Shown here: positions 53,044 through 64,000 of the stretch, one piece after another | How positions within the stretch are numbered: the first letter of the stretch is position 1 | How the letters are laid out: each line of letters starts with the position of its first letter | NCBI GenBank assembly: GCA_963971535.1 | Contig: OZ020591.1 | Coordinates: 19,720,290-19,784,289, forward strand | Length of the DNA stretch: 64,000 nt | DNA from: Notolepis coatsorum | Lineage: Eukaryota; Chordata; Actinopteri; Aulopiformes; Paralepididae | Direction: 5' to 3' | Position numbers and translations under genes: made by a program | Notes under the pieces: model-generated | What the model saw: the letters and a program-made list of their open reading frames with translations, nothing else | Databases searched by the model: none | Told to the model about the DNA's origin: nothing

Positions 53044-56000
53044 TTATGCCAACAGTTTTACACACTCCCTCAGGAGTTGGACACACTGTTCCGCGAACAC
53101 GCTCTTGAGCACGTAGTCCTGGCGATACCGAGCGGGTAGCCGACCTCTGGTGCTCCTCTGGGGCCGAGCGGCCTCCACTCTGGGGGGTTCCACCTCCCCC
53201 GCCTCCGATTCCGTGTCGGATTCCTCAGTGTCTGTCGGCGGGTCCTGGACCACGGCCTCACCCTCCGGGGCCATCAATGGACCGCCCGCGGCCTCCTCTT
53301 CGACTCCGTCTCCGCCGCCTTCCCCCTCCTCTCCTGAAGGGGTCGACTCCACCTCTGACTCGGCGCTTACGGCCTCCTCAGGGGCGTCCCGCAGGGGACC
53401 GGGGTGGTTACACGCCCTAGGATGCGGTTCCCGCCGGTGCCCGAAAGCACCTCCGATGTCTGATTCGGACGAGCTCCGCGGTGCCACCGGGATCTGTCGA
53501 GGGGCCCTCCCCCGCACTTCCGGGTCAGAAGCCGGGAAGGGACAGGTCTTGAGCTGGTCTCGATGCACGGTCCTTTCTGGACCCCCTGCTTCGGGCCTGA
53601 CCGTGAACACGGGCGTCCCTTCGTGGCTCTGCTTAACCACCACATATGACGTGGGCTCCCACTTGTCTTGTATCTTATTACGGCCCCGGATTCGGTGGTC
53701 GCGTATCAGGACCCGGTCTCCGGCCCGCAGGAGTGCACCTCTGCTCTTCCTGTCGTAAATTCTCTTGCGTCGATGGGATGCCTGCTTCGCCGTGGCCTCA
53801 GCGGCCTCCGCGGCGGCCTTTAGTCGCTCGTGGTGACTCTGCACCCACTCATCTAGGTCTGCCGCCCCCTCCTCAATGACGTCTCTGCCCCCTAGGACAT
53901 CTCGGGGCATCCTAGCGTCCCTCCCGAAGAGCAGGTAGAAGGGAGAGTATCCAGTGGAGGAGTGTTCGTGGCAATTGTATGTAAGTACCAACTCGGGTAG
54001 GTGCTCCTTCCAGTCCCGCTTCTTCTCTGCGGGCAGACTACGCAGCATGTCGTGCATTGTCCGATTGAATCTCTCGCACTGCCCATTCCCCTGGGGATGG
54101 TAGGGCGTGGTGCGGCTCTTTGAAATCCCATACAGTCGGCAGAGCTCCTTGATGACGCTCGACTCGAAATTTCGCCCTTGATCGGCATGGAGTCGGGCAG
54201 GGCAACCGTAGTACACGAACCAGTACTTGATGATGGCAGCGGCGGTGGTCTTCGCAGTCTGGTCTTTGGTCGGTACGGCAATAGTGAATCTGGTGAACAT
54301 ATCGGTCAGCACCAGTACGTTCTCATAGCCACCCACCGACCTCTCCAACACGGTGAAGTCCATGGCCAGGACCTCCATGGGTGCCGTCACGTTAGTGCAG
54401 GTCATCTGTGCCTGGGCTTTAGGGAACACGTCGCGGGCTAATGCACATCGCTTGCATTGCTTCACCCATTGCTTCACCTCTTCTGCCATTCCGATCCAGT
54501 AGTAACCTCGCCTCATCAGGACCACCGTCCCTTGTCCCCCGTAGTGTCCCGCGTCTTCGTGCTGGGTCTCGTAGATCCTCCTTCGCAGGGCTGTGGGCAC
54601 CACCAGCTGGAGAACCTCCTCTCCATCCCGGGGATCGCTTACGCGCCGAAACAGCACTTGCTGATGCAGACGGAATCGTTCCCACTGCCCGTATAACTTG
54701 CGGAGTTTCGGGTCTCCTTCCTTCAGCTGTACTTTAGTGGGGGGGACCCCCTGTGCCACCGCCCGCCACACCGGACCCAACTCGGGATCGTCCGCCTGGA
54801 GCTGTCGCATTTCCGCCCAGTCATATCCGCTGTTCCCCTTCTGTGCCGCTATCCGTCGTGCGCCGACACTCGAGACCTCCCGCGCCTCTGTCGGTCTCCC
54901 AGGGCACAGCAGGGCCCGCACTTCCTCCGCTGGGACCATGACGTAGCCCTCGCGGGCGACTGGGGCGGGGACGGACAATGGAACGGCCCGTTCCTGGAGA
55001 CCCTGACGGGTGTGGGTGCCAGCCGCGGCTATCATTAGGAAGTCTTTCTCAGTGTCTTCCACTTCAGGTTCTGATCGCATCGGCATGCGAGACAGAGCGT
55101 CTGCGTTCTGGTTGAGTCGACCAGGTTTGTAGTGCACCACGAAGTCATACTCCGCGAGCTGAGCGTTCCACCGCTGCTCCACTGCTCCCAGGTTGGCCGT
55201 GCCGAGGTGTCTCAACGGGTTGTGGTCGGTGATCACGGTGAACTGGGCGTACATCAGGAGGTCTCTGAACTTCTCGGTGACCGCCCACTTCAGGGCGAGG
55301 AGTTCCAGCTTGAACGCACTATAATTTTGGTCATTCCTTTCGGACCCACGCAGGCCTCGGCTCGCAAAGGCGATGACTCGCTCCACGCCCTCCTGTTCCT
55401 GACTGAGTACCGCTCCCAGTCCCAAGTAACTCCCGTCGGTGGTCACTATGAAGGGGAGCTGGAGGTCGGGGTAGGCCAGCACCGGGGGTGTCAAGAGGCA
55501 CTGCCGCAGATGATCGAAGGCCGTCTGACACTGCGGCGTCCACTTGAAGGCCTCGGGCCGGCCCTTGGCGAACCCCTTTTTTTCTTTCCCCATCAGGGCG
55601 TGCAGTGGCTGGGCCACTTGGGCGAAGTGGGGCACGAACCGCCGATAATAGGACAGGAACCCGATCACCTGCCTCACTTCCTTCGCTGAGCGTGGCGCCG
55701 GCCAGTCCTCCAACGCCTTCACTTTGTCGGTGTCGACCTGTATGCCGGCCACGGAGACGACGTGTCCCAGGAACTTGACTTCGGTCTTCAGAAGGAAGCA
55801 CTTCCGGGGCTTGAGTTTGAGTCCATGCTCCCGAAGCCGTCCAAACACCAGGTCCAGCTTCTGACAGTGGCTCTCGAAGTCGCTGGCGAACACCAAGACG
55901 TCGTCTAGGTAGACGAGTAGGACGTCGAAGGCCAGGTCCCCCAGCACGGCGGTCATCAACCGCTGGAACGTCGCGGGTGCGTTACACAGTCCGAAGGGCA

Positions 56001-58659
56001 TACGAGTCCACTGGTAGAGGCCGAAGGGCGTCGTGACAGCCGTCTTCTCTTGGTCTTCCTCTTTCACCGCCACCTGGAAGTAGCCGGCGGTGAGATCGAG
56101 CGAGGAGAAGATCTTGGCCTGCCCCAAGGCGTCTAGGGACTCCTCGATACGAGGTAGGGGGTAGGCATCCCGGTGTGTCACGTTATTTAGGCGGCGGTAA
56201 TCGCAGCAGAACCGCACGGAGCCGTCTTTCTTTATGACGATCACGGCTGGTGACGCCCACGGACTGCAGCTCTCTACCAGGACACCCAGGTCCACCAGAT
56301 CTTGCACGTGTCTCTTTACTTCTTGGAACACGTGGGGCGGTATTCGGCGGTGCCGTTGCTTGACCGGGTGTGCGTCACCAGTGGGAACGTAGTGTGTGAC
56401 CGTGGTTGTGTAGCCATAGTCCCCGTCGTCCACGGAGAACACCGCCTTGTGTTTCTCCAATACTTGATTCAGCCGGCTCACTTGGGCCGGTGTGAGATCC
56501 TGCAGGTTCGCCTGTACGTCCACGGCGAGCCCGCGGGTCTTCCCGTCCGGCTCCGCCTCTGGCGGGCGGTCCCGAGTCTGAATCGCCGTCACTCGGACGC
56601 CTCCTTCCACTTCCTCCACGGTCACTCTCTCCTTAGGCCGTACCTGACGGGGGCAGTGGATCTCTGCCAACCTGGCCCGGGGTCGGAGCACCATCTCGAC
56701 GTTGGTCGGGTTCAACACCCGCACAGGCACTCTCCCCTGTCGGGCGTATGCCACCACGTTCGCCACCAATAGTCCGGGAGGCAGGTTGGCCCTCGGCGTG
56801 TGCTCTATCATCACGGGACGCCGCATCCCCGCTGTCGTCTCACAACGGCCTGGGACGACCACTTCGCTGTGCGGGGGAATGACCACTGGTTCCCTGCCGG
56901 CCACTTTGACGTACCCCATCCTTCCCGGGGCGATACACTCTCGGGCTTCCTGGGCCATGGCGGCGACCACACGGCGGATGGCGACGCTCCCCGCGTCGAC
57001 ACGTCTTCGGCTCGCCGGCCGCATCCCCTTGATCCCCTTGAACAGGCCATCTACCCCGCCGAGCACGTTCATGCCCAGAAGTCCCGGGATAGCGTCTCCT
57101 GTGGCCACTCGGCCTGGATCGTCTTTTAGTATGAATATGCATTTCCCCGGAAATGTCATATCCAGGCACTTCACTTCGGCGTAGAGACACCCCACCACTG
57201 GGATCTCCAACCCGTTGGCGGCGAAGAGAGTGATCCAGTTGGAGGGGGTCAACCGCGACCGCGGGAAGTGTCTGCGGAAGTGGCTTTCGGTCATGGTGGT
57301 GACTTCGGCGCCGGTGTCGAAGAGGCAGCAGGTCTCGACCCCGTCAATCTGGACGTCTAAGGTGAGACATTCCCCCATGTCTTGCGTCTTAGTGCCCCCT
57401 GCGGCCGAGTCGGCGACTCCGGTTACGACGCCGTTGACTGTCCTTCGGGATCCGGGTCGGTCCCCTGACGAGCCCGGAACTTCGGGGGTGGGGGCAGGGG
57501 CTGGGTGGGGCTCGCTGGCGTGGCGGGGGCACTCCCTGCTGATGTGGCCCGGCTGATTGCAGGCATAGCAAATCAACCTGCCCTCTTCGTCCCGGCGGGG
57601 CAGTTCCCGCTTAGCGGCGGGCGCGTCGTCTCTGCGTCGCCGTCCGGGGCCGCCTCTCTGGGTCGCGTCCCGCGTCTGTTGGACGGCCTGGAAGAGTTGC
57701 TCCTGACGTGCGTCCAGCCGCTCTTGCCCTGCGAAGAGCCGCTTAAAAGCTCCCTGTATTGCGTCTCCGCTCATCGGGGCCTCTCGTCCTTCTGCGGCTG
57801 CGGCGTGGACCAGGGCCTGGGCGCCACCCCTATTGGGGGGCAGGACCATCTCCTCCTCCGACCAGTCTATCGCCGCCATCATCAATCCGAGAAACGTCTG
57901 CTCTCCGTTCTCTTTTATGGACTTCTTCATCTCCCGTCGCAGCATCCCATCCTTCAGGCCTACCACAAACTGCTCCTGCAGCCGGGCGGCAGGATCCGCG
58001 ACTCGTTGGGGTTCCCGGCCCTGTATGCGACGCATCTGTTCCTGTAGATCATACGCAAACTCCCTCACGGTCTCGCCATCTCCTTGTCGGCGGTCGAGGA
58101 ACTCTCTCAGGCGTTCACTGACCGAGGTCTTGTCTCCGTACGTCTCCTGCAGCACCCGGAACACGGCGTCCGGCTCCGGGGCGGTCCCTTCTAGCACGAA
58201 GCGCACTGTCCGTTTAGCCGCGCCCTTTAGATGCTGCTGTACGAACTCTGCCTGTTCGTCACCGGGCACTCTGCTGCTCCGAAAATGCACCTTCATGTCT
58301 CGGATCCAGTCGTCCACCAGCGGCTCTCCTCTCTCTTTCCCCCCTCCAAATTCGCTGCACTTCCGCTCTCGTTGGACGTACACCACCGGGAGGGGCGCTG
58401 GAGGAAGCTGTTGGATCATGGCTTGGGCCAAGGCAAGCGACTCTCGGTGCCTGGCCTGCTCCAGTTGTTCGTGTTGGTGGTCTAGGGCTTCCGCCTGGCC
58501 TTGGAGTTGACCCTTTAGGAACTCCACTTCGGCGGTCAAGGTCAGCACCGTCTCGGCTTCCCTCCCTTCCACTTTGAGCGGGGGCGGCGAGTCCCCTCCT
58601 TGCTTCACCTGGGACGGCCCGGCTTTGGCCCCCAGCTTCAGGGGGTCGTCGTCCGACAT
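53044..58659 (-). CDS. gag-pol: Gypsy-2 Gag-Pol polyprotein, intact
   Basis: The first ATG of the frame is at 58657-58659 (MSDDDPLKL), giving 1871 residues without a stop. The frame also extends 7 codons upstream without ATG. Order, counted from this Met: helical charged segment (about 35-85), retrotransposon Gag core (about 100-270: [32 protein letters not shown]), a CCHC knuckle [14 protein letters not shown] (about 358-371), aspartic protease ([12 protein letters not shown], about 435), RT ([43 protein letters not shown]), RNase H ([18 protein letters not shown]), integrase zinc region ([19 protein letters not shown]...CKRCALARD) and core ([37 protein letters not shown]). A Pro/Glu-rich acidic tail ends it. 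Gag and Pol share one frame, so no frameshift is needed; how Gag is made in excess is not visible. No chromodomain or envelope. Confidence 0.95.
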   Translation of the reverse strand: MSDDDPLKLGAKAGPSQVKQGGDSPPPLKVEGREAETVLTLTAEVEFLKGQLQGQAEALDHQHEQLEQARHRESLALAQAMIQQLPPAPLPVVYVQRERKCSEFGGGKERGEPLVDDWIRDMKVHFRSSRVPGDEQAEFVQQHLKGAAKRTVRFVLEGTAPEPDAVFRVLQETYGDKTSVSERLREFLDRRQGDGETVREFAYDLQEQMRRIQGREPQRVADPAARLQEQFVVGLKDGMLRREMKKSIKENGEQTFLGLMMAAIDWSEEEMVLPPNRGGAQALVHAAAAEGREAPMSGDAIQGAFKRLFAGQERLDARQEQLFQAVQQTRDATQRGGPGRRRRDDAPAAKRELPRRDEEGRLICYACNQPGHISRECPRHASEPHPAPAPTPEVPGSSGDRPGSRRTVNGVVTGVADSAAGGTKTQDMGECLTLDVQIDGVETCCLFDTGAEVTTMTESHFRRHFPRSRLTPSNWITLFAANGLEIPVVGCLYAEVKCLDMTFPGKCIFILKDDPGRVATGDAIPGLLGMNVLGGVDGLFKGIKGMRPASRRRVDAGSVAIRRVVAAMAQEARECIAPGRMGYVKVAGREPVVIPPHSEVVVPGRCETTAGMRRPVMIEHTPRANLPPGLLVANVVAYARQGRVPVRVLNPTNVEMVLRPRARLAEIHCPRQVRPKERVTVEEVEGGVRVTAIQTRDRPPEAEPDGKTRGLAVDVQANLQDLTPAQVSRLNQVLEKHKAVFSVDDGDYGYTTTVTHYVPTGDAHPVKQRHRRIPPHVFQEVKRHVQDLVDLGVLVESCSPWASPAVIVIKKDGSVRFCCDYRRLNNVTHRDAYPLPRIEESLDALGQAKIFSSLDLTAGYFQVAVKEEDQEKTAVTTPFGLYQWTRMPFGLCNAPATFQRLMTAVLGDLAFDVLLVYLDDVLVFASDFESHCQKLDLVFGRLREHGLKLKPRKCFLLKTEVKFLGHVVSVAGIQVDTDKVKALEDWPAPRSAKEVRQVIGFLSYYRRFVPHFAQVAQPLHALMGKEKKGFAKGRPEAFKWTPQCQTAFDHLRQCLLTPPVLAYPDLQLPFIVTTDGSYLGLGAVLSQEQEGVERVIAFASRGLRGSERNDQNYSAFKLELLALKWAVTEKFRDLLMYAQFTVITDHNPLRHLGTANLGAVEQRWNAQLAEYDFVVHYKPGRLNQNADALSRMPMRSEPEVEDTEKDFLMIAAAGTHTRQGLQERAVPLSVPAPVAREGYVMVPAEEVRALLCPGRPTEAREVSSVGARRIAAQKGNSGYDWAEMRQLQADDPELGPVWRAVAQGVPPTKVQLKEGDPKLRKLYGQWERFRLHQQVLFRRVSDPRDGEEVLQLVVPTALRRRIYETQHEDAGHYGGQGTVVLMRRGYYWIGMAEEVKQWVKQCKRCALARDVFPKAQAQMTCTNVTAPMEVLAMDFTVLERSVGGYENVLVLTDMFTRFTIAVPTKDQTAKTTAAAIIKYWFVYYGCPARLHADQGRNFESSVIKELCRLYGISKSRTTPYHPQGNGQCERFNRTMHDMLRSLPAEKKRDWKEHLPELVLTYNCHEHSSTGYSPFYLLFGRDARMPRDVLGGRDVIEEGAADLDEWVQSHHERLKAAAEAAEATAKQASHRRKRIYDRKSRGALLRAGDRVLIRDHRIRGRNKIQDKWEPTSYVVVKQSHEGTPVFTVRPEAGGPERTVHRDQLKTCPFPASDPEVRGRAPRQIPVAPRSSSESDIGGAFGHRREPHPRACNHPGPLRDAPEEAVSAESEVESTPSGEEGEGGGDGVEEEAAGGPLMAPEGEAVVQDPPTDTEESDTESEAGEVEPPRVEAARPQRSTRGRLPARYRQDYVLKSVFAEQCVQLLRECVKLLA

Positions 58660-58706
58660 TTCAGGTCTCTGGGTCGTCACTTACAAGGGAGTGGAGTAGG
58701 ATGTTG

Positions 58707-58724
58707 ATCCTGTTCGTGACTCCA
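58707..58724 (-). other. Gypsy-2 primer-binding site, tRNA-Ser-like
   Basis: Two bases after the 5' LTR the minus strand reads TGGAGTCACGAACAGGAT. This is complementary to the 3' end of a vertebrate tRNA-Ser (…CCTGTTCGTGACG-CCA, recalled from memory) with one mismatch at the discriminator position. Confidence 0.6.
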
Positions 58725-58726
58725 AA

Positions 58727-60557
58727 TGTAGCAGGGTGGATTATCCCTGCTTCGTGGGAACTGTGGGGTGCGGTCAATAGGTAGCGAGACACAGTAGCAC
58801 CCTGGCCAGCTGCACCTCCGTCTTTGGGGTCCGGAGCGTCAACTGGAGGCTGATAGTGGGGGTGAATGAGGCCCAGGGTTTACAAACCTGGTCCGGTACT
58901 CTGGTCTTCCTCCCTCTCTCTGGAGTAGTCCGCAGTACTCCCCAACACACCCTCACCCTCCACAGTTGCCCCTTTTTCCCTCCCACACCTACTGACCGGA
59001 TGGTAGAGAAATAACTGGGTTCCCCCCGCAAGCAGTACCCTCCCTTATGTGAGACGACCAGAACCCTTACAATGGAAATGGAAAAGGTAGAATAGCAAGG
59101 GGTTACGATTACATATATTACCCGTAGCAAAGGGTTAGGGTTAGGGTTAGAAATAATGAAAGACACACACACAAGACTCCCATCTACATCCTTTACTGTT
59201 ATTTAAAGACTACAAATATTTAATAGCAATGGGTCCACGGAAGGTAGTTCTACTATTACTCAAGTTGTAATTCAATACCTTGCACACACTTATATTGTAC
59301 ACCCACACAGTATAGACTCAGGTATTGCAGACCCAAAGTTAATAGACCCAGATATTGTAGACTTCAATATACTTAACTCCTTACCCACGTCTGGGCTAGT
59401 ACCAATAATAATACCTCTTCCTAGGCTTTACTTATATGGCAGCGTTACGTTTACCCCCAAGAGGGGAAGGGTTAAATAGATGGGAAAGTAATATTACACA
59501 CACATTGTATCACGCTCAAAGAAAAGGAAATAAAACCAAAAGTGTGGGCCCACAATTACCAAAACAAAAGCCCTATGCTAATGCCGGCATGTAATGTTTA
59601 TGGGGTACCCCTATGCACTGTGGTTAGCAAACACCAGCTTCGCCCGTAGGCTGCGACACACTGTGTAATGTACGATAGGATCCTGGGCGCCGAAGCCCTA
59701 ATGTTTACTCTACCAAAATGGCGGCCGCGCCGCTCCACCACCGTCCTGGTGGCAAGATGGCGTCGAACACTCGCGCCGCAGGTGCTAGCAGGCGGAGCTA
59801 TAGCAGAGAGGCAGTGCTGGCTGAGCTGGTGCTGGGCGAACTCTGCTGGTGGTAAAGAACTCCCCGTGTCCTGCAGGCAGCCTGGAGCAGGTGTGCTGCT
59901 GCTCTCCGGTGCAGACAGCTGTTGACGCCCGGGCAGACTGCTTGGATGTCCCGTACGTCTCTGGCACGCAGACTATACCGTCACTGTAACTAGGTATAAC
60001 ACGAGCAATGCTACTGTGATCCTTAGCCGCACGCTACCTATACCGCTCACTGTAACTAGGTATAACTCGACTCTTAGTGCCTGACTCTGCACTTAATGTT
60101 CATAATATCATAACACTGGTACTGCTAGGATATCGTATCCACTAGCCAGTACTTCCTATCACCCGTCACTGTTCCACGGGGCACTCCGGCATAAACGTCA
60201 GCAACGGGGCTGTCTAGAGCTCCCCCGTTAGACGTGACTTCTCGTGGTCAAGTTCACTGCCGAGAAGAGAACGACTTCCGCTCGGCTCCTCCCTTTATCA
60301 TCTCTCAGCTCTCTCCGCCACTCTCTGCCTGCTACTGCCCCCTGCTGGTCCCGCCTGCCAGTCACAAGGGGGACGCACTGTAAAATATGAATCAATACTG
60401 TCATTTATGATCCGTATTCACATGTTCTTTGGACGGGGCGTTTGTGTCATTGTTCGTGTGAATCAATGACACTAGTTAGAATGTCTTTGTGTATAAAAAG
60501 GGATATAAACACAGTCAGCAGTTCTGAATAATATACCATATTTTCCAGACTGCTACA
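58727..60557 (-). repeat. Gypsy-2 5' LTR
   Basis: 1831 bp, identical on reading to the 3' LTR apart from the 8-bp indel. Telomere-like (GGGTTA)3 at 59132-59150; CTCF-like motif at 60335-60348. It is followed by target duplicate TCTA. Confidence 0.94.
60335..60348 (-). promoter_or_regulatory. CTCF-like motif in Gypsy-2 5' LTR
   Basis: Identical copy of the motif at 52700-52713, in the same orientation about 7.6 kb away. Confidence 0.4.
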
Positions 60558-61735
60558 TCTATTTGAATGACCACATCAAACAAGAGGTGGACGCAGGCAA
60601 ATACTGCGGCATGGTCATGCTGGACCTACAAAAGGCCTTTGACACGGTCAATCACTCCATTCTGATTGACAAGCTAAAAGCAATTGGTTTTGATAGTCTA
60701 TCAGTGAGCTGGATGCAATCCTACCTTGAGGGGAGGGAACAGATGGTGGAGGTAAACGGTACCCTATCCCCCCCCCTCACAGTGAGCTGTGGTGTTCCAC
60801 AAGGAAGCATACTAGGACCGCTACTGTTCCTAATTTATGCAAATGACATGTTGTCAGCTTGTGACTGCAACTTGTTCCTGTTTGCGGACGACTCAGCCCT
60901 GCTGGTCTCTGACAAGAACAAGTTACAGGTTGAAAAAACCCTCAGCTCGGAACTAGGCAGAATCTGCATATGGCTCGCTGATAACAAACTATCATTACAC
61001 ATGGGCAAAACAGAGTCCATTCTCTTCGGTTCAAATAACAAACTCAGCAAGACCGACGGCTTCTCAGTTACAGTGGGTGACAATATTGTCACAAGGAAAG
61101 ATGAAATTACCTACCTGGGTTCCATCCTAGAGGCTAATCTCTCCTGTGACAAAATGGCATCCAATGTAATAAAAAAAGTCAACCAACGAACTCGATTCTT
61201 GTACCGGATCTCCTCTCTGGTAAACAAGAATACCCTGAAGACTCTGGCAGGAGCACTCATTCAGGGGTACTACGACTATGCTTGCACCTCATGGTACCAA
61301 AGCACCTCAAAGGCGCTAAAAACAAAATTACAAACATCTCAAAACAAACTGGTCAGACTACTGCTTGACCTTACTCCTAGAACCCACCTCACCCCTGCCC
61401 ACTTTGACAACCTAGGATGGCTTAGAGTAGACGACAGAGTACAGCAACTTGCAATGGGCCTGGTCTACAAGATACACTACGCGACCAAGGTACCCATGTC
61501 AAAATACTTCCCAAAGGTCAGTGAATACCACGATCACAACACCAGAGGGAGCTCCACAAATCATGTTAAACCCAGATTCGGCTCAAATAAGGGACTAAAC
61601 ACGTTTTGCAATTATGCCACATCAATGTGGAACGCCCTACCCAAAGCTGTAAAGGAATGTGGATCACTACCCACTTTCAAAACCTCTCTCAAGGGACACC
61701 TACGGGAGACTGCAATTCAACACTGGCCCCTGTAA
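60558..61735 (+). pseudogene. LINE B ORF2, reverse transcriptase to C-terminus
   Basis: It continues from 51083: LNDHIKQEVDAGKYCGMVML, DLQKAFDTVNHSILIDKL, VSCGVPQGSILGPLLFLIYA, FLFADDSALLVSD (FADD box), LGSILEANLSC, LQTSQNKLVRLLLDLTPRTH and finally NHVKPRFGSNKGL...MWNALPKAV. Stop at 61733-61735. From the break onward the frame is fully open (390 codons from the first Met), so this copy was fairly young when Gypsy-2 entered it. It is still a pseudogene because the endonuclease part is missing (5' truncation). Group: CR1/L2-like. Confidence 0.87.
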
Positions 61736-62270
61736 ATATCCTAACCCAACCCCCTCCAATGTACAGTCATTTACCTAGTATGGTTTTGTCAATAGTCCAA
61801 TGTACAATTTTGTTTGTTTGTACAGTGTCTCCCCCCCCCCCCCCCCCCTCAATGTACAGTTTTGCTTGTTTATACAGTGTGCCCCCCCCAACCACCTCCA
61901 ATGTAGATTACCCAGTATGGTTGTCAATATCCCAGTGTACCCAACCCCCCCCCACCCAACCTCCTCCAATGTACAGTTTCTACGTCAAATGTATATACTC
62001 CCTTTTCCTGACTCCTTCTGTATCACAAACAGTACTGTATTTGCAAATCTGGTATGTCATAAATGTATAGATGTAGCAGTACTGACTATCTGTATGTCAT
62101 GTATGTCATATATGTCCTGATGAATTGAAAATGGGGGACCCTGATGTAAACAAGACGAAAGTCTTTCTCTGGTCTGCATCCCCTTAACAATTGTGTGTAT
62201 TGAGCTGTACTGTATTGTACCCATTCTGCAATCTGTTAATAAAGTTTTCAATCAATCAATCAATCAGACA
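61736..62270 (+). repeat. LINE B 3' UTR and tail
   Basis: Repeated CCTCCAATGTACAGT segments separated by C runs (a C18-type run at about 61834-61851), then the terminal block ending TCTGTTAATAAAGTTTTCAA followed by (TCAA)n at 62249-62266. The same 3' end recurs at 26169, 26570, 29761 and 62998. Confidence 0.85.
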
Positions 62271-62454
62271 AAACAACACTAATTACAAAAGAGAGACACA
62301 CAATGACGATACCATCATCTATGTGTTTCTAAACCAGCTAGCATGGCAGCTGAGCACCTGACCCAGGTGTTACAGAGCATCTCTCTGTGTAACTCCATAC
62401 GCAAAAGGCCTATGTACATGATTTGTTTGAGGTGCAAATTTAAAATGAAATAAT
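62271..62454. other. No feature recognised
   Basis: Short unassigned interval between the LINE B tail and another LINE fragment. Confidence 0.4.
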
Positions 62455-62620
62455 TGCCAAAGTGAATGAGGTCAAGTACCTAGGAATCATATTAGACAAG
62501 AACCTAAAATTTGATAAACAGGTACATTATGGATTTAAGAAGGTCAAGACTAATTGAAACTCTTTTCGTTTTTATTAGAAGGGATCTGTCTGTGTCAACT
62601 AAAGCTGCTCAACATTATAT
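62455..62620 (+). pseudogene. Small LINE RT fragment
   Basis: Reads VNEVKYLGIILDKNLKFDKQ, VHYGFKKVKTN and, past a stop, STKAAQHYMHA. This is the RT thumb-type YLGI.LD..L.F motif of CR1-like LINEs; it is not LINE A or LINE B sequence. Heavily decayed. Confidence 0.55.
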
Positions 62621-62990
62621 GCACGGCGTGAGGTGCCGCGTGACGCGTACGTAGCTGATTGGTCCGGCCCTCCCTGACGTCACCAGGAAATACGGAAATG
62701 CCATGCAGTATCTCGTCCTAGCCACCAGGGGCGCCACCCTCGATGCTTCACCTCGTTGTCTGTGGCTATAACGAGCTAATGCTGCTAATATCTAACGTTA
62801 ACTCTCTGAACAGATCTAGATGCAGTGATCGTGTAAAGAACGGACTAACTGCAGCTGCTGGAGACAGATTTGAACTGAGGAGGAGTCGAGACTGGCCGTA
62901 AACTTCAGAGTGTTGTGAAAGTGAGATGAAGAAACACAAAGCAGGTTTGTTTAATCAGAAGGTCCTTTGGACATTATTCTTTGATCAATA
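62621..62990 (+). other. CpG-rich patch, possible promoter and 5' exon
   Basis: 62622-62760 is dense in CpG and carries a CRE-like TGACGTCA (62676-62683). It is followed by mixed-composition DNA resembling a 5' UTR and by GCAG|GTTTGT at 62942-62951, a weak candidate splice donor. No coding sequence or known gene is recognised, so this is only a candidate. Confidence 0.3.
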
Positions 62991-62997
62991 GGTATGT

Positions 62998-64000
62998 TGA
63001 TTGATTGATTGAAAAGTTTATTAACAGATTGCAGAATGGGTACAGTACAGTACAGCTCAATACATACAATTGTTAAGGGGATGCAGACCAGAGAAAGACT
63101 TTCGTCTTGTTTACATCAGGGTCCCCCATTTTCAATTCATCAGGACATAATATGACACACACGACATACAGATAGACAGTACTGCTACATCATCTATACA
63201 TTTATGACATACCAGATTTGCAAATACAGTACTGCTTGTGATACAAAAAGTGTCCAGAAAAAGAGTATACATTTATACATTATACATTTGACGTAGAAAC
63301 TGTACATTGGAGGAGGTTGAGTAGGTGGGGTTGGGTGGGTGGGGGGTGGGGGACACTGTACACTGTACATTGGAATACTGACAGAGCCATACATGGTCAT
63401 TTACTGTACAACTGGGTTAGGACATTTGTAGTGGCCAGTTTCTAATTGCAGTCTCCCGTAGGTGTTCTTTGAGAGTGTTTTTGAAAGTGGGTAGTGATTC
63501 ACATTCCTTTACAGCTTTGGGTAGGGCGTTCCACATTGATGTGGCATAATTGCTAAACGTGTTTAGTCCCTTGTTTGAGCCGAATCTGGGTTTAACATGA
63601 TTTGTGGAGCTCCCTCTGGTGTTGTGATCGTGGTATTCACTGACCTTTGGGAAGTATTTTGACATGTACATGGGTACCTTGGTTGTGTAGTGTATCTTGT
63701 AGACCAGGCCCATTGCAAGTTGCTGTACTCTGTCGTCTACTCTAAGCCATCCTAGGTTGTCAAAGTGGGCAGGGGTGAGGTGGGTTCTAGGGGTAAGGTC
63801 AAGTAGTAGTCTGACTAGTTTGTTTTGAGATGTTTGTAATTTGGTTTTTAGTGCCTTTGAGGTGCTTTGGTATCATGAGGTGCAAGCATAGTCGTAGTAC
63901 CCTTGAATGAGTGCTCCTGCCAGAGTCTTCAGGGTATTCTTTTTTACCAGAGAGGAGATCCGGTACAAGAATCGAGTTCATTGGTTGACTTTTTTTTATT
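62998..64000 (-). pseudogene. LINE B copy on the minus strand, 3' part
   Basis: The tail (GATT)n is at 62998-63012, then the 3' UTR, then a frame 63713-63417 reading MGLVYKIHYTTKVPMYMSKY, FPKVSEYHDHNTRGSSTNHV, MWNALPKAVKECESLPTFK. It is nearly identical in protein to the LINE B copy ending at 61735, with two inserted residues (MY). Towards 64000 the match continues (NQRTRFLYRISSL region) through frame changes and runs off the window. Confidence 0.85.

Larger units (their letters stand above)
51084..60557 (-). mobile_element. Gypsy-2: apparently complete Ty3/Gypsy retrotransposon
   Basis: A 9474-bp element on the minus strand with LTRs at 51084-52922 (3' LTR) and 58727-60557 (5' LTR), flanked by a 4-bp duplication TCTA (51080-51083 and 60558-60561). 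The LTR ends are TGTAGCAG/CTGCTACA. The two LTRs read identically except for an 8-bp indel near 51563/59209. Between them one uninterrupted gag-pol frame, a tRNA-Ser-like PBS and a purine tract are present. By sequence it has everything expected for autonomous retrotransposition and is the youngest large insertion in the window. Confidence 0.95.

Noticed and set aside
53150-53758. Long plus-strand frames opposite Gypsy-2 gag-pol (also at 54178, 55132, 57833)
   Set aside because: Antisense shadows of a GC-rich coding region; no independent domain.
58676-58686. GTAAGT splice-donor-like site just before the Gypsy-2 gag-pol start
   Set aside because: Good donor consensus on the minus strand, but no matching acceptor or spliced product could be supported.
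62728-62742. CTCF-like CCACCAGGGGCGCC
   Set aside because: One G short of the core spacing, so not a full match.

Overview
This is a stretch of vertebrate nuclear DNA, almost certainly from a ray-finned (teleost) fish. The evidence is a tandem C2H2 zinc-finger exon of vertebrate type, L1-like and CR1/L2/Rex1-like LINEs, a BEL/Pao element, a chromodomain Ty3/Gypsy element of the Tf1/sushi type, hAT and other TIR elements, and SINE-like tails of the kind that are abundant in fish genomes. There is no prokaryotic gene organisation. Only one host-type gene is seen: the last exon of a zinc-finger protein at the left edge. Nearly everything else is transposable elements, many nested in one another. 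All sequence comparisons were made by eye.

Layout. 1-2.3 kb: zinc-finger exon with a frameshifted tail, a SINE-like insertion and a 38-bp tandem repeat. 2.9-5.9 kb: an old solo LTR (relative of the LTRs at 51-60 kb), itself containing a MULE-like element with two palindromic elements inside it, plus a hAT remnant. 6-26 kb: one CR1/L2-like LINE (LINE A) split by a SINE, a 7.0-kb chromovirus-type Gypsy (Gypsy-1, 7822-14848) and a 9.1-kb BEL/Pao element (15453-24561). Both LTR insertions keep perfect 5-bp target duplications, and the LINE reading frame continues across them. 26-30 kb: tails of a second LINE family (LINE B), an 84-bp satellite with a higher-order pattern, and other repeats. 31.6-37.5 kb: a Rex1-like LINE end split by a ~5.5-kb noncoding TIR-bounded insertion that carries two 5S-rRNA-derived segments. 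37.8-45.3 kb: an L1-like element on the minus strand, broken by a foldback element and by a TIR element that carries another LINE end. 45.5-47.6 kb: a 30-bp minisatellite and a 1.4-kb TIR-bounded noncoding unit. 47.8-50.7 kb: a Gypsy (Gypsy-3) whose reverse transcriptase has been deleted. 51.1-60.6 kb: an apparently complete Gypsy (Gypsy-2) with one uninterrupted 1871-codon gag-pol frame, nearly identical LTRs and a 4-bp target duplication, inserted into a LINE B copy. 62-64 kb: LINE fragments, a CpG-rich patch and another LINE B copy on the minus strand.

How the parts relate. The insertion order can be read from the nesting. LINE A, LINE B and the solo LTR are older hosts. Gypsy-1, BEL and Gypsy-2 are young, because their LTR pairs differ by only a few bases. 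The most notable mechanistic signal is in Gypsy-1. Ten bases lying about 30 bp downstream of the LTR TATA box, where transcription should start, are exactly complementary to the primer-binding site just after the LTR. This is the arrangement expected of Tf1-type self-primed reverse transcription.
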